Source of the DNA: Tetranychus cinnabarinus
Lineage: Eukaryota > Arthropoda > Arachnida > Trombidiformes > Tetranychidae
Direction: 5' to 3'
Assembly: GCA_022266195.1 (NCBI GenBank)
Contig: WHVY01000009.1
Coordinates: 1,116,001 to 1,180,000 of the forward strand
Length of the DNA stretch: 64,000 nucleotides
In this document: positions 9,221 to 20,856 of the stretch, one piece after another
How the letters are laid out: the number at the start of each line of letters is the position of its first letter
Position numbering within the stretch: position 1 is the stretch's first letter
The notes under the pieces: generated by a model
The model's database searches: none
Told to the model about the DNA's origin: nothing
The model's input: only the letters and a program-made list of their open reading frames with translations
Position numbers and translations under genes: made by a program

Positions 9221-11273
9221 TCATTTCTTTAACCCTTCAATATTCTGTAATAGTTTTGACTTACCGTTGATCATTATCTTGGCAATAATCGTTCGATTCA
9301 CAGCTGAAATCATTTGATTGAACACATCTTTTAGCACAGTTACCAACTGTACATTAGCTATGGTTGAGACGGCATCCAGAACTAGACTTTTGCCAAGATA
9401 CTCATCGAATAGATTCATGAATGATTCTAGATTTAGACCGAAGAATGAAATTAATATACGAAATTCAAATTGATATGATATTATAATTACTTTGATAGAT
9501 GTTACTTCCATCTGCATGACTTGTTTTGTCTTCAAGTGAATCTTTAATGAACTCGATGTTTCTCCACTTAGAATACATTCATTATTCTGGTCAATACAAT
9601 ATGAAAGTGTATTAAAATCATCATTGTTTAAACAAGCCATGAAACAATCCTGAAGAGTACTTTTCTCGATCTTGAATTGTGCTTCATTGAAAAGACGGTC
9701 AGTTTTGATCATCGGAAAATCTTCAGCTTGTATTGGTCTGGAACCGCTTAAATGTAGTTCCTGAGAAATGTCACCAATCTCTTCAGGTCCACTCACGATG
9801 AATAAATCTTCAACTGATAGGCCAACATTGTCTAGACGAAATTCGCCTGCTGAGATTTTATTCCTTATATAATAATTTTCATTAACGAATCGAGCGACCT
9901 CCTTTATTAATGTAGTGTAAAATGTGCATCCTGGTTTGTATTCCCTCCTGGCGACATAATGCTTTGTAAAAATCGAGCAGCTGTAATCGTCGCTATAACT
10001 AAAATCATTACAGTCAGGATTCACACTGCATAGGTGTTCACAGTCCTCGACTTTAGATCTTTGCACAATATTTGAAGGATCTATAATAGCGTATTCAGCA
10101 AAACGACTATAAGCCTCAATGAAATGCACACGACTATAAAGCTTAATAGTAATATATATATATCTGAATCAACTCGTTTTGCATGAATTTCACCAATGCG
10201 AGTTATTGGAATGAATGAAGCCAGATATGATTTTGTTGATTCCTTGATTGTTACAATATTAAATGCACTCAGCGAAGGATTTGAAAGGTAAAGTTGAAAC
10301 CTAGTAAAGCTTCCAGGTTCTTCATAACAACCAGATACATCGAATCCATCTTCATATTTAATGGAATTGCCTAAGTATTACTAATAATTCATTATTGTTA
10401 CTTCAACTTGAGTTGGAAAATCAACGGGATCATAATATAATAATAATCACTTCGATCTGGGGTGAATATGACTTTACTTGGATAAAATAAGCTATTATTT
10501 TTTTCATAATAATAGACAACAATGGCATCAACTGCATTCGAGAAGAAGTTAGCAGCTCTGTATTCCTTCACTCGCAATGGTCCTAAAGGTATTTCCCCAA
10601 TAAAAGTTGGTGCATGATCTCAAGGTGGTTTCATTACCAGATAATACAAGAGATTGAAGCCACGATTTTGCTGAAAAGGCCAACGAGCGTTTAATGTAAC
10701 ATCAGACCAATAATCATGTGCATAATAATTGCAGCGACCAGTGCGTTCATTTACTTGGAATCGCCCTAAAGGAGGAGGCATTTCAATGAAACGAACGGAA
10801 TTATTTCCTTCATGAATTACGTATGAAATAACATCAACTACTTTGATTACTCGAGCAAATGATTTGAAAGGGTCACTGTCACGGTAGGTAGTTATCGCAT
10901 CCATTTCCATTGCAAACTCTTTAACTTTACTGAAATCTGGTAAAGGAGCAGATGGATGAGTACCTTTACGCGCACATCTATAACCCAATGGATATGGAAT
11001 AACATCAGTTGATGATATGACCAGCGGTTGGAACATGTAATAGTTGTAAACATATTTTGACTAGGAATCAACTTGCTTTTTAACTATTTTTGTTTCATTT
11101 ACTGAAATGACTTTCTGACAAGGGAAGTGCCTTTGCTGGTACGATCATTTTCAATTTTTTTCGGGCTTATATTGTAGAGGGCAAAAAATAATTAGACACG
11201 TATTTTTGCTTTTGTTTCGCTAGTGCGCGGTTATTGAAATTTAAGCACTTTTAAGCGAGGATATTGCATTGTA

Positions 11274-12817
11274 CACTGAGCATCAATATTTTTCGTTTCT
11301 TCTTTGAAGTGGAATACGAAGCTAATGGAGCCTTCAATCTGGTTAAATTTTGAGTCAAAATATTCTTGTTAGTGTAAATGATATATATAATTCAGAATGG
11401 CTGATCAAATCTCAGTATTAGGCTGACATGAAGCCGATCCCGAAATCATGACGAAATGAAATGAATCAAATTTTTTCGTTATTCGTATTTCTTTTCTGAT
11501 TGATCAACTGAGGATCAATTTAATCAATAATTTATTGTTTCACCTTTACTCATGATAACTTTCAAACATCGACGAGGCATCGAATTGAATAATTCGTCAA
11601 TTTTATCTTTTTTTTGATTCATGATAATTTCAGATGCTTCAAGAACTGAATTCCACAATGAATTAGCATCTGAATACTGTTTTTCTTCATACACAATATC
11701 AGAAATCATCTTCCAAATATTTTCCATTATATTTAAATCTGGAGATCGAGCTGGCCATTTCAAAACTTCAGAAAAAAGTTCATCCAAAGTTATTCTTGTT
11801 TCTCTCGAAACATGAATAGAACAGTTATCTTGTTGAAAGGCATAGCTTTGATCATTGAATTTGGAAGCTAGAAAAGGATGAACTTTCTCACGCAATAATT
11901 TGCAATAATCAACACTTCGTTGTCGACCTATCATTCGTTCAAGCAAGATGAAACCATCAGATAAAACACAACCCCATACCATGATAGATCCTCCCCCTTG
12001 TTGCCTTTTTTTTCGACTCATTGGTACAGAATTATCACTGTAGGTCATGAAATTATCGGGTCCATCGAATGAAAATCGTTTTTCGTCGCTAAAAACAACT
12101 TTATTCCAATCTCGATTTTCATCAATCCAAGTTTTGCAGCATTCAACTCTATCTTTTTTATGTTTGGCGGTTAATGGGACAGATTGTTTGATTTTCTTGT
12201 AGTTGAATCCAAGATCATTTAATGTCCTTCTCATTGTGCTCTTACTGACATTCAGTCCAGTTTCATTAATGACTTTAGTCGACGAAACTTTTACTCCTTT
12301 TTGATTCATTTTTCGAACGGTCCTTTTTATCAAACTATTGTCTCTTGTATTCATCAATTTAGGTTTACCTCGCTTTTTCTTCATCTTATTATAATCATTT
12401 TTGACCATATATTGAACGGTCGAGTAAGGTAACGAAAGTTTATTGGCAACTTTGACAAAAGACTTATCCTTCTCATACAATTGTTTAACCTTGTCAATCA
12501 GATCAGCTGAATACATATCTAGAATTGAAATGACCATAAATTGTTATATAAAATGTTTGAAAATTGATCTGATCACTTACCGACGCTTTTAGACCCAAAA
12601 ATAGTTGAATAACAAAAAATATTGACTCAAAGGTAATCACTTATTGATGAATTCACAAGAAATTAACTGCTTAGATGTTAGATTTTCCTACTGATTTTTA
12701 GCCATGTGCTTCTTATCTTAATTTTGATTATCTTTGAAAAATTTGATTGAATTTTTTTGACTCAAAGCGCTAAAATCAAACAAAATACTCAGTCACGAAA
12801 AATATTGATGCTCAGTG
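11274..12817 (-). mobile_element. Tc1-like DNA transposon, intact, 1544 bp
   Basis: A 23-bp perfect terminal inverted repeat (CACTGAGCATCAATATTTTT then CGT) is flanked by TA on both sides (11272-11273 and 12818-12819). It encloses one intact 337-codon transposase on the minus strand. It is nested inside the 134-bp-TIR element. Intact ends and an intact ORF imply recent insertion. Confidence 0.92.
11524..12537 (-). CDS. Tc1-like transposase (DD34E)
   Basis: The 337-aa product cuts and pastes its own element in the nucleus. The N-terminal part (about 10-110) has two helix-turn-helix-like segments (VKQLYEKDKSFVKVANKL; STMRRTLNDLGFNYKK) separated by a basic KKKRGKPK linker, as in paired-like DNA-binding domains of Tc1 transposases. 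The catalytic triad is visible: D in VVFSDEKRF, D in AFQQDNCSIH and E in LNIMENIW, the last two separated by 34 residues. The WPARSPDLN motif is also present. No stop or frameshift. The true start may be the Met at MYSADLIDK, seven residues in. It lies wholly inside the 1544-bp element. Confidence 0.93.
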   Translation of the reverse strand: MVISILDMYSADLIDKVKQLYEKDKSFVKVANKLSLPYSTVQYMVKNDYNKMKKKRGKPKLMNTRDNSLIKRTVRKMNQKGVKVSSTKVINETGLNVSKSTMRRTLNDLGFNYKKIKQSVPLTAKHKKDRVECCKTWIDENRDWNKVVFSDEKRFSFDGPDNFMTYSDNSVPMSRKKRQQGGGSIMVWGCVLSDGFILLERMIGRQRSVDYCKLLREKVHPFLASKFNDQSYAFQQDNCSIHVSRETRITLDELFSEVLKWPARSPDLNIMENIWKMISDIVYEEKQYSDANSLWNSVLEASEIIMNQKKDKIDELFNSMPRRCLKVIMSKGETINY

Positions 12818-13602
12818 TAATCTATTGGAGTTACTGAAAATTGATTTACAATTTTCAGTAAGATATTTTCATTTTCTGCTTTTCATCTGTTTTATGTACT
12901 TTTCAATGGCTGCAGTGCATTACTATCTTTAATAAAAAGTGCTTAAATTTCAATAACCGCGCACTAGCGAAACAAAAGCAAAAATACGTGTCTAATTATT
13001 TTTTGCCCTCTACAATATAAGCCCGAAAAAAATTGAAAATGATCGTACCAGCAAAGGCACTTCCCTTGTGAGTCTCAATCCATTCAGGATAATACAATGA
13101 GAACCGATGAGGCAACGAGGTCTTAACATCAAAGTAAAAGTCAATGTAAGGTCCATTAGGATTGGTACAATGAAACTAATGATTAACAATCCGCCCTTCA
13201 ATCAGTTCGGATCCTATGAACGAAGCTTTATCACTTATACTGTTGGCATAAATCATCAATCCTGTTGGTCCCAAATGAACGAAATCTTTAAAAATCTCTG
13301 AACCATTGACAATATCTTTTGGTTCAAACCAATCTTTGATTGATTGCTTCCAACTCAATGTATCCAACATTATTCGTCCCATCAAAATAATTATGGACCA
13401 AGCTGTTATGATTAATTTGATTAGCCATTTCAACAAACGAACGATAACCTGTTTGTTTATCAATCAAACTGAGAACATTTGGAACTTCCAATGCACCAAC
13501 TTTACTCCTATCAGGGCATTTGAAATCATCACAATGAATCGAATTAATTATTAATAAGAAAAGAAAACATAGGGAAAAAGAAAAGTTGAGATACATTTTC
13601 AT

Positions 13603-15015
13603 CTTGAAATCAATAGTTGATGTTTGGTGTACAAGTTGTGTAAAGCGGCTTCAATATTGAATTGTCAATGGAAGGAGCTATTTGAAATATTTATTTACTT
13701 TTATTTCAATAAAAAGTATCGATAGTTGTCCATTGTTTATTACAACGCAAAACCCACCTACCTACAAAAACTAACTTTTTAAGTTCATTTACAACAAAAA
13801 ATCAAGATGAATTCCAAGTAATTCCAATCATTGTTTCTATGTTTTCACATTTCATGAAAATTATTAATAACTATTGTTTCTTTTTTCTCGTTGATGAATG
13901 TTTATTAGAACTGGAACTATTTCTCGTTATTGTGTTGCTATCACTATTCATAATAATTGCCCACCAAAATTATTAATAACTATTGATGAGTGCCAGTGTA
14001 CCTGATCCAAATAAACAATACATTTTGGGCTTCTCTGATTTCATGGTTTTCATGAATAATCTGATTTGTTATTTGTTAGTTGATTCTTTCTCAATGTTGA
14101 GGACATTTTCAGTGAAAAATGATATTCTTTTCAACATGAATTTATATTTAAGATTAAGTTCCGAAAAAAGTGAACAATTAAATGTGAATATTATGTGAAT
14201 ATGGTGAATTTTTGTGATGAAAAAAGTGATTGAAATATGGTGGTAAAAAGTTGGTGCCCTGAGTATCGCATTTACAAAGTCTGTTAAGCCAAACAGACTT
14301 TAGTTGATTTTTTGTAGCATACATGCGAAAACTGCAGAAATCGTCTGAAGATAAAGAAAAATTCAAAATCAAATTTTTTATCATCTAAACATCGATTTGC
14401 TTTTCAGCATAAATATTATCCGTTTTGAAGCGAAGACAAGTTTTGCTTGAAAACGGTTTTTTTATTTTTTGTTATAACATAAATTACATAACGTTAGTTA
14501 ATTAATCCATACACTCATATGCAATATGTAAAGTGAAAACATCAAATTTTTGTATAAAAACTGTGAGGAAACAGATAGGATTCTATATGAAATTTTTAAA
14601 TAGTCTGAAAGCTGCAATTAAACGCCATGTCCGAAATAGTCAGAGCTCAATCAGATTTCAGTTGCTGAGGAATTCGCGTTTAAACAGGGTGAGAGAAACT
14701 ACAGAATCCGTATTTTTAGCATTGTGTTTGATGAAAAACTTTTGGTTTCAGGTCCATTGTTTGATAGTTTATTGTTAGATTAGGAATATATGCAAAAGCC
14801 GAGTGAACAGCAGTTAGTTTATTATAAAATTCTGGCGCCTCAACTGTACAAAAAGAGACCAAAGTTTGATTCTTTTAATTAAAAAATTTCTCTTTAAAAA
14901 AATGGAGAATTATTTGCCAATGGTCCTTACACAAATATGTTGAATGTATGTACCATGTTGATCAAGAATAAAGATTCTTAAACATTCATCTTCAGTTTTC
15001 CTCTGATAAGTTAGT
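13603..15015. repeat. Array spacer with NIPA 3'-end fragment and repeated block
   Basis: This holds the copy D upstream flank (13603-13860), a NIPA 3'-coding fragment (about 13878-13955) and an 800-bp block (about 13980-14790) that recurs at 19930-20640 and 25840-26560. The block contains an imperfect AAAGTCTGTT...AACAGACTTT palindrome (near 14274-14303). A minus-strand frame (14384-14178, FRMYATKNQLKSVWL...) is also open in the 25.9-26.2 kb copy but broken at 20.1 kb. No independent gene is supported. Confidence 0.55.
13878..13955 (-). pseudogene. NIPA 3'-end fragment (unit 1)
   Basis: Minus-strand codons match SNTITRNSSSSNKHS of the NIPA-like C-terminal tail (32664-33550). About 25 codons remain and the fragment ends at AT-rich junctions. 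It was carried along by the tandem duplication. Confidence 0.7.
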
Positions 15016-18000
15016 TTATGAAATGATTCCTTTTTTAGTAGCAAATTTAAATCCAATGAATCCACCAGCAAAGGCCATTAAGCAGACTATTGTCCCCAAT
15101 CCAAATGCTATCTTCATATTGTTTGATTTAGTTGGTGATTCAGATGGTGTTATTAATGCAGATGGCTGTGGATCAGTTTTACTTTTTCCTGTGATCTTAT
15201 TATGATTTATGTAAATTGAGCAAATCTTGTTGCTTTTTGGTACTTCAAATAGTCCAGTTTGATTGGCATTACTTGGTTTCAAGTTTGTCAATGAACAACT
15301 CGTTAATGAAAGACTGCTATCGGAAACTTGATTATAGTCAATTGATTGACAAAACTCGAGAGTAAAACAATTAGGATCTGAATTGCATCTGGAAGCACAG
15401 TGTTCTAATGATAAATGGTCAAAGGTTCCAACAATTGATTCTTTCATATTATCTTTCAATGCAAGTCCAACTTTATGTTCATAATCAAGTTCAGATTTTT
15501 CTGTGGAAGTGAAAAGGTTGTTGAATTAGTAAATATTAACCAGATTGCAGATGAGTGTTAGATGAAAGTCAAGGTTCTTACTTGAATAATGGGAACATCC
15601 AGCTTCAGCCGCCTTCCAGTTTGTTGCATTTATTTGATGAACTTTATCAATCTCAATGTGGTTAACATGTAAGAAGCAGACAGATTCATTTCTGGAAGCA
15701 ATTGGGATACAAAAATAAAATAAAAATTCATTAAACTTTTTCATAGATGAGCATATACATGGTATATATATGGTTTTAGATTACCCCTGAGATCAAATCT
15801 GAAGGATTAGCATCTTACCAATGAGGAGTTTATGATAAAATCGAAGTTCTGGGTACTTAATCTTTGCCCCAAATTCCATATTTACTTGGCATTTTTTTGT
15901 AAAATATCAACAAAGGACCTTATCTGGTCAAATTTCATGGCGAATTACAATTCAAATTAATCTCCTTAATTTTGCCTACCGATAGCCGCCTGAATGTTCA
16001 ATTTCGGATAAGTAGTTTAGATTTAAGCCACTTTCAAAGTCTCTCCAGAATAAAGTGTCAACCCTGTACTAGTAATGTCACAACGATTTTAAAAGCATCA
16101 TTATGATTCATATTGTACGCTGTATATTTTTCACCAGCTTCTATTACAAGTTAGCAAGAATTGCAATAAAATTGAGAAAATTGTTTGTTTTTTGAAATAC
16201 AAGAGCTTCCATTTCTTTAACCCTTCAATTTTTTGTGATAGTTTCGACTTACCTTTTATAATTATCTTGACAATAATCGAATGATTCACAATTGAAATCA
16301 TTTGATTGAGCACATCTTTTAGCACAATCAACAATTGGTACATTAGATAAGGTTGAGACTGCGTCCAGAACTAAACTTTTGCCAGGATACTCTTGAAATA
16401 GATTCATAAATGACTCTAGATTTAAATTGCGGAATTAAATTAGTTCAAGAAATACAAATAAATGCGACAGTATATTTACTTTGATAGATGTTACATCCAT
16501 CTGCATGGCTTGTTTTGTCATCAAGTGCGGCTTCCAATGAACTCGATGTTTCTCCACTCAGAATACATTCCTTATTCTGGTTAACACAATATGAAAGTGT
16601 ATTACAATCATCGTCATTGACACAAGCCATGAAACAATCTTGAAGAGTACTTTTCTCCATCTTGAATTGTGCTTCATTGAAATGACGATTAGTGTTAATC
16701 ATCGGAAAATCTTCAGCTCTTAAAGGACTGGAACCACTTGTATGTAGTTCCTGAGAAATATCGCCAATCTCATCAGGCCCACTCACAATGAATAATTCTT
16801 CAGCTGATAGGCCAACGCTACGCAAAAAAACTTCGCCTGCTGAGACTTTATTCCTTATCTGTTGTAACACATGTTCCATTGTCGACAAAAAATTTTTATC
16901 AACGAATGGAGTGACCTCCGTTACCCATCTAGAATAGTAGGTGCATCCTTGTTTATATTGTTTTTGGGACCAGCTATAATGCTCTGTAAGAATCGAACAA
17001 GTATAATCGTCGCAATAACTAAATTCATTGCAGTCAGGATTCGCACTGCATAGTTGTTCACAGTCTTCGACTTTAGATCTTTGCAAAATATTTGAAGGAT
17101 TTATAATTGTTTGGCTATTCAAACGACGATAAGCCTCAATGAAATGTACACGATCATAAAGCTTAACTGTAACATATACATTAGAATCAACTCGTTGTGT
17201 ATGAATTTCACCAATGCGAGTTATTGGAATGAATGAAGCCAAGTATTCTTCTGCCGATTCCTTAAACATTTGCATGTTGGATTCATGCAGCCAAGGATTA
17301 GAAAAGAGAAGTTGAAACCAAGTATAACTTCCAGGTTCTTGATAGCAACCTGAAACATCAAATCGATCTTCAAAGTCAATATTCATTGCACCATCTTCGG
17401 CATAAATTATGGTTACTTCAACTTGTGTTGGAATATCAGTGTAACCATAATACGATTTCTGGTTTCGATCTGCGGTAAATATGACTTTACTTGGAACAGA
17501 ATTACTAGTATTCCTTGTATAATAATAGTCGACAATAGCATCGACTCTATTCGAGAAGAAGTTCGCAGCTCTGTATTCTTCCACTCGCAATGGTCCTAAA
17601 GGTATTTCCCCAATGAAAGCCGGTGCATGATTTTGAGGTGGCTTCATTACCAGATAATACAATAGATTGAAGCCACGATCTTGATGGAAAGGCCAACGAG
17701 TGCTTAGTGTAACATCAGACCAATGAGCAAATGTTAAATGATGGCATCGACCAGTGTGTTCATCAACTTCAAAGCGTCCCAAAGGAGGAGGCATTTCAAT
17801 GGAACGAACAAAATCAGCTCCTTCTTGGATTTCATAAGAAATAACATCGCCTCTTTTCATTACACGAGTAGTCGATTTGATCAGCCCACTGCCAGAATAA
17901 GTAATGATAGCTTCCATGTCCATTGTAAACTCTTTATATTGACTGAAATCTGGTAATGGAGTAGATGGAAGAGCACCTTTACGCGCACATCCATAGCCCA

Positions 18001-18766
18001 ACGGATATGGAATTTGATCTCTTCTTGAAGCGAACAACGGTTTGAACATGTAAAAGTTGTAAACATATTTTGACTCGGAATCGACTTGTTTCTTAACTAC
18101 TCGAGTTTCATTTATTGAGATGACTTCCTGAGTCTCAATCCATTCAGGATAATACAACGAGAACCGATGAGGCAAAGAGGTCTTAACATCAAAGTAAAAG
18201 TCAATGTAAGGTCCATTAGGATTAGTACAATAAAACCAGTGATTAACAGTACGACCTTCAATCAGTTCGGATCCAATGAATGAAGCTTTATCGCTGATAT
18301 TGTTGGCATAAATCATCAACACTGTTGGTCCCAAATGAACCAAATCTTTGAAGATTTCTGAACTAGCGACAATATCTTTTGGTTCAAACCAATCTTTGAT
18401 CGATTCGATCTTCTCACTCTGAGTTAAGTCCGACCTTGTACACGTATTTTCACGAACAGTAATCTTTTCCTCTGTGGAATGATAATAATAAAGTCGATTC
18501 GCTGCATCTTGAACAGTAACTTCCATGTCAAAATATCCAACATTATTTTTCCCATCAAAATAATCATCCACAAAATTGTTTCGAGTTGGGCTATTAACTT
18601 CAACAGAAGTTTGATAACCTGTTTGAGACCTGATCAAACTGAGAACATTTGGAACTTTCAATTCATTGACTTTACCCCTTTTAGGGCATTTGAAATCATC
18701 ACAAAGAACAGAATTAATTAAGTAAAGAAAACAAAGTAAGCAAGAAAAGTTGAGATCCATTTTCAT
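15016..18766 (-). CDS. LolA-like/PAN membrane protein, copy C (intact, 1014 aa)
   Basis: Exons 18766-16480, 16415-16253, 15691-15582 and 15500-15016, all GT-AG; phases close exactly to 1014 residues. A signal peptide (1-22, LLCFLYLINSVLC) is followed by a LolA-like beta-rich region (about 25-290, with SIKDWFEPKDIV and NHWFYCTNPNGPYIDFYFD) and a related second region (about 295-545, with EMPPPLGRFEVDEHTGRC, PTFIGEIPLGPLRVEEYRA-type text and DRFDVSGC). Four PAN-like modules follow, with C-x3-C-x5-C-x5-C at 569, 711 and 888, and C-x3-C-x7-C-x5-C at 793. One membrane helix (984-1004) and a short KKGIIS tail end it, so the bulk should face outside the cell. From memory, similar proteins occur in mites and other invertebrates, mostly unannotated; the ligand (lipid or glycan) is unknown. 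It is the only undamaged member of the array here. Confidence 0.88.
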
Positions 18767-20856
18767 CTTGGAATCAATAATTGATGTTTGTGTTTAAAGT
18801 TGTGTAAAGTGGCTTAGATATTCAATTTGCAATGAAAGCAACTTATTGAAATACTTTTTTACTTTATTTTAATAAAAAGAATCTGGAATCGATTGATTGT
18901 GCTAAAAAATTCTTTGTGAACAATTTATTTATTAACACATGAAAGGGGCGTCAAAAGATCAGTTAAGTTCCAATCTCCTTCATATCAAGGTGACAATGTG
19001 TGAAAATCAGATGATTATATTAACTTTTGCTACTTTCACTAACTATGACGATTGTGATCTGTATTTTTTCAAGATATTTGATTGAATTAGAGCATACATT
19101 TCGTTATTTCATCTTTAAGTTTCATTGACTCTGTCAATTTTTACACTCAATGATGACTTTTGTTTAATGATGTCCGACATTTTATCAGTTGAAATTCCAT
19201 CAATTACTGATAATTACTTATTTTGATTAATTATTACACGCAAAACCCACCCACCATAAACAAATAATAACTTGTACGTTCATTTACAACAAAAAACAAG
19301 ATCAAACTTAAAGTATTACTTGATATCATAAGTAATAATAATACTTTATGATGGATCTATTGGAAAACGATAGTCTTATTATTAATATAATAGAATCAGA
19401 GAATCCGACAAACCGTCCATTGTTTTTCAGATTGGTCTGTAGCAATCGCCCTTCATTGCTCCGAAAAAGCATCGCTATTACGAGTTTCAAAGAGAAGTGA
19501 TAAGTATTTCTTGAAAATTAAAATCTGTTTATTGATTTTTCTGTTATAACATAAATTAAAGAAAACTTTTCGACATCATTTCTTGGCTTAGGTAGTTGGC
19601 CACGTTTCTTTTTCTCGAAGAATGTTTATTAGAGCTGGAACTATTTCTCGTTATTGTGTTGCTATCACCATTGGCACAGTTGTGTAAAGTGGCTTCAATA
19701 TTTAATTGTCAATGTAATGCGCTATTTGAAATATTTATTTACTTTTATTTCAATAAAAAGTTATTGATAGTTGTCCATTGTTTATTACAATCTTATTTCA
19801 CACAAAACCCACCAACCTTCAACTTTTTAAGTTCATTTACAACAAAAAATCAAGATGAATTCCAAGTAATTCCAATCATTATTACTGTTTTCACATTTCA
19901 TAATCATTTTCTATGAAAATTATTAATAACTATTGCTAAGTGCCAGTGTACCTCATCCAAATAAACAAAACATTTTTAGGCTTCTCTGATTTCAGTTCAC
20001 TATCTAGAGTTAGTTCCGAAAAAAGTGAACAATTATGTGAATATGGTGGACTTTTGTGAAGAAAAAAGTTACTGAAATATGGTGCTGAAAATTCGGTGCC
20101 CTGATCATTTCACTTACAAAGTCTGTTTAGCCAAACAGACTTTAGTTGATTTTTTGTAGCATGAATGCGAAAATTGTAAAATTGTCTGACGATACAGAAA
20201 AATTTAAAACTAAATTTTTTATCTAAACATCGATTTGCTTTTCAGCATGGATATTACCAGTTCTAAAGTGAAATGACAAGTTTTGCATGAAAATGAGAAT
20301 CTTTTTTTTATTTTTTGTTGTGGCATAATTCATACAATAAATAAAGTGAAAAAATCAAATTTTTGTGTAAAAATTGTGAAGAAACGGATAGGATTCTATG
20401 GAAATTTTTTACATAGCCTGAAAACTACGGTTAAACGGCATGTCCGAAATAGTCAGAGCTCAATCAGAATTCAGGTCGCTAAGGAATTCGCGTTTAAACA
20501 GCGTGGGGGAAACTGCAGAATCCGTATTTTCAGCGTTGTGATTGAGAATACCTTTTGGTTTCAGGTTTATAGTTTGATGGTTTATTGTTGGATTAGGAAT
20601 ATATTAATATGTAAAAACCGAGTAAACAGCAGTTAGTTTAGTGAAAATCTGACGCCTCAACTGTACCAAAAAAGACCAAAGTTTATTCTTTTAATTAAGA
20701 AACTTCATTTCAAAAAAATTAATGAATTATTTGTCAATGGCCTTTACATAAATAGGTTGAATAAATGAACCATGTTGATCAAGAATGAATGATTCTTAAA
20801 CATTAATCTTCAGTTTTCCTCTAAAGGTGTTGATTTTTGGTTGTCAATAAAGTCTA
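18767..20856. repeat. Array spacer, duplicated upstream flank, NIPA fragment and repeated block
   Basis: The upstream flank of copy C (18767-19560) closely matches the flanks of E (24500-25640) and F (31500-32400), including the GGGGCGTCA...AGATCAG stretch. A NIPA fragment lies at about 19563-19680. A second LolA upstream flank, like that of copy D, follows (19681-19930), then the repeated spacer block (19930-20640) with an 11-bp perfect palindrome arm (AAAGTCTGTTT/AAACAGACTTT near 20117). No independent gene is seen. Confidence 0.55.
19563..19680 (-). pseudogene. NIPA 3'-end fragment (unit 2)
   Basis: It matches the NIPA C-terminal codons from about ...ANGDSNTITRNSSSSNKHS to KPRHDVEKFS, with small indels. 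It ends abruptly at 19680, where LolA/PAN upstream sequence begins (AGTTGTGTAAAGTGG). This is a clear duplication breakpoint. Confidence 0.75.

Larger units (their letters stand above)
11119..13068. mobile_element. Non-autonomous element with 134-bp perfect TIRs, host of a Tc1 insertion
   Basis: The terminal repeats 11119-11252 and 12935-13068 begin CAAGGGAAGTGCC and appear identical over 134 bp. TGA flanks both ends (11116-11118 and 13069-13071), and the uninterrupted paralogues (for example near 3790) contain a single TGA there, giving a 3-bp target duplication. Without the inner Tc1 element it would be about 404 bp, with an internal hairpin (TTACTGAAAAT/ATTTTCAGTAA near 12830-12860) and no ORF. 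A 3-bp duplication occurs in PIF/Harbinger, CACTA and some other superfamilies; I cannot choose among them. Confidence 0.8.
9221..13602 (-). pseudogene. LolA-like/PAN family, copy D (nested insertions)
   Basis: The start at 13602 has a signal peptide (SLCFLFLLIINSIHC). A deletion after NVGYIELE removes the segment holding the YYYHSTEEK-type stretch and shifts the frame; LolA sequence then runs on to 13072. A nested transposon occupies 11119-13068. The gene resumes at 11118, is open at 11036-10620, meets TGA where paralogues have CGA in KPPRDHAP, and has further indels near 10160 and 10380. A frame from 10129 carries PAN modules 1 and 2, but both have lost cysteines (DFSYS, NNDDFNTLSYC). Exon 2 (9426-9265) is one base short and out of frame. 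Exon 3 is absent and the last exon lies at 7250-6290. It is clearly non-functional as a full protein. Confidence 0.9.

Noticed and set aside
11116..13071. Reading the whole 2-kb insertion as one Tc1/mariner element with long TIRs
   Set aside because: The outer ends are flanked by TGA rather than TA, and a separate TA-flanked 23-bp TIR lies inside, so two nested elements explain it better.
14533..14778. 81-aa plus-strand ORF in the repeated spacer
   Set aside because: The matching frame in the other two spacer copies is changed or broken, and no family is recognisable.
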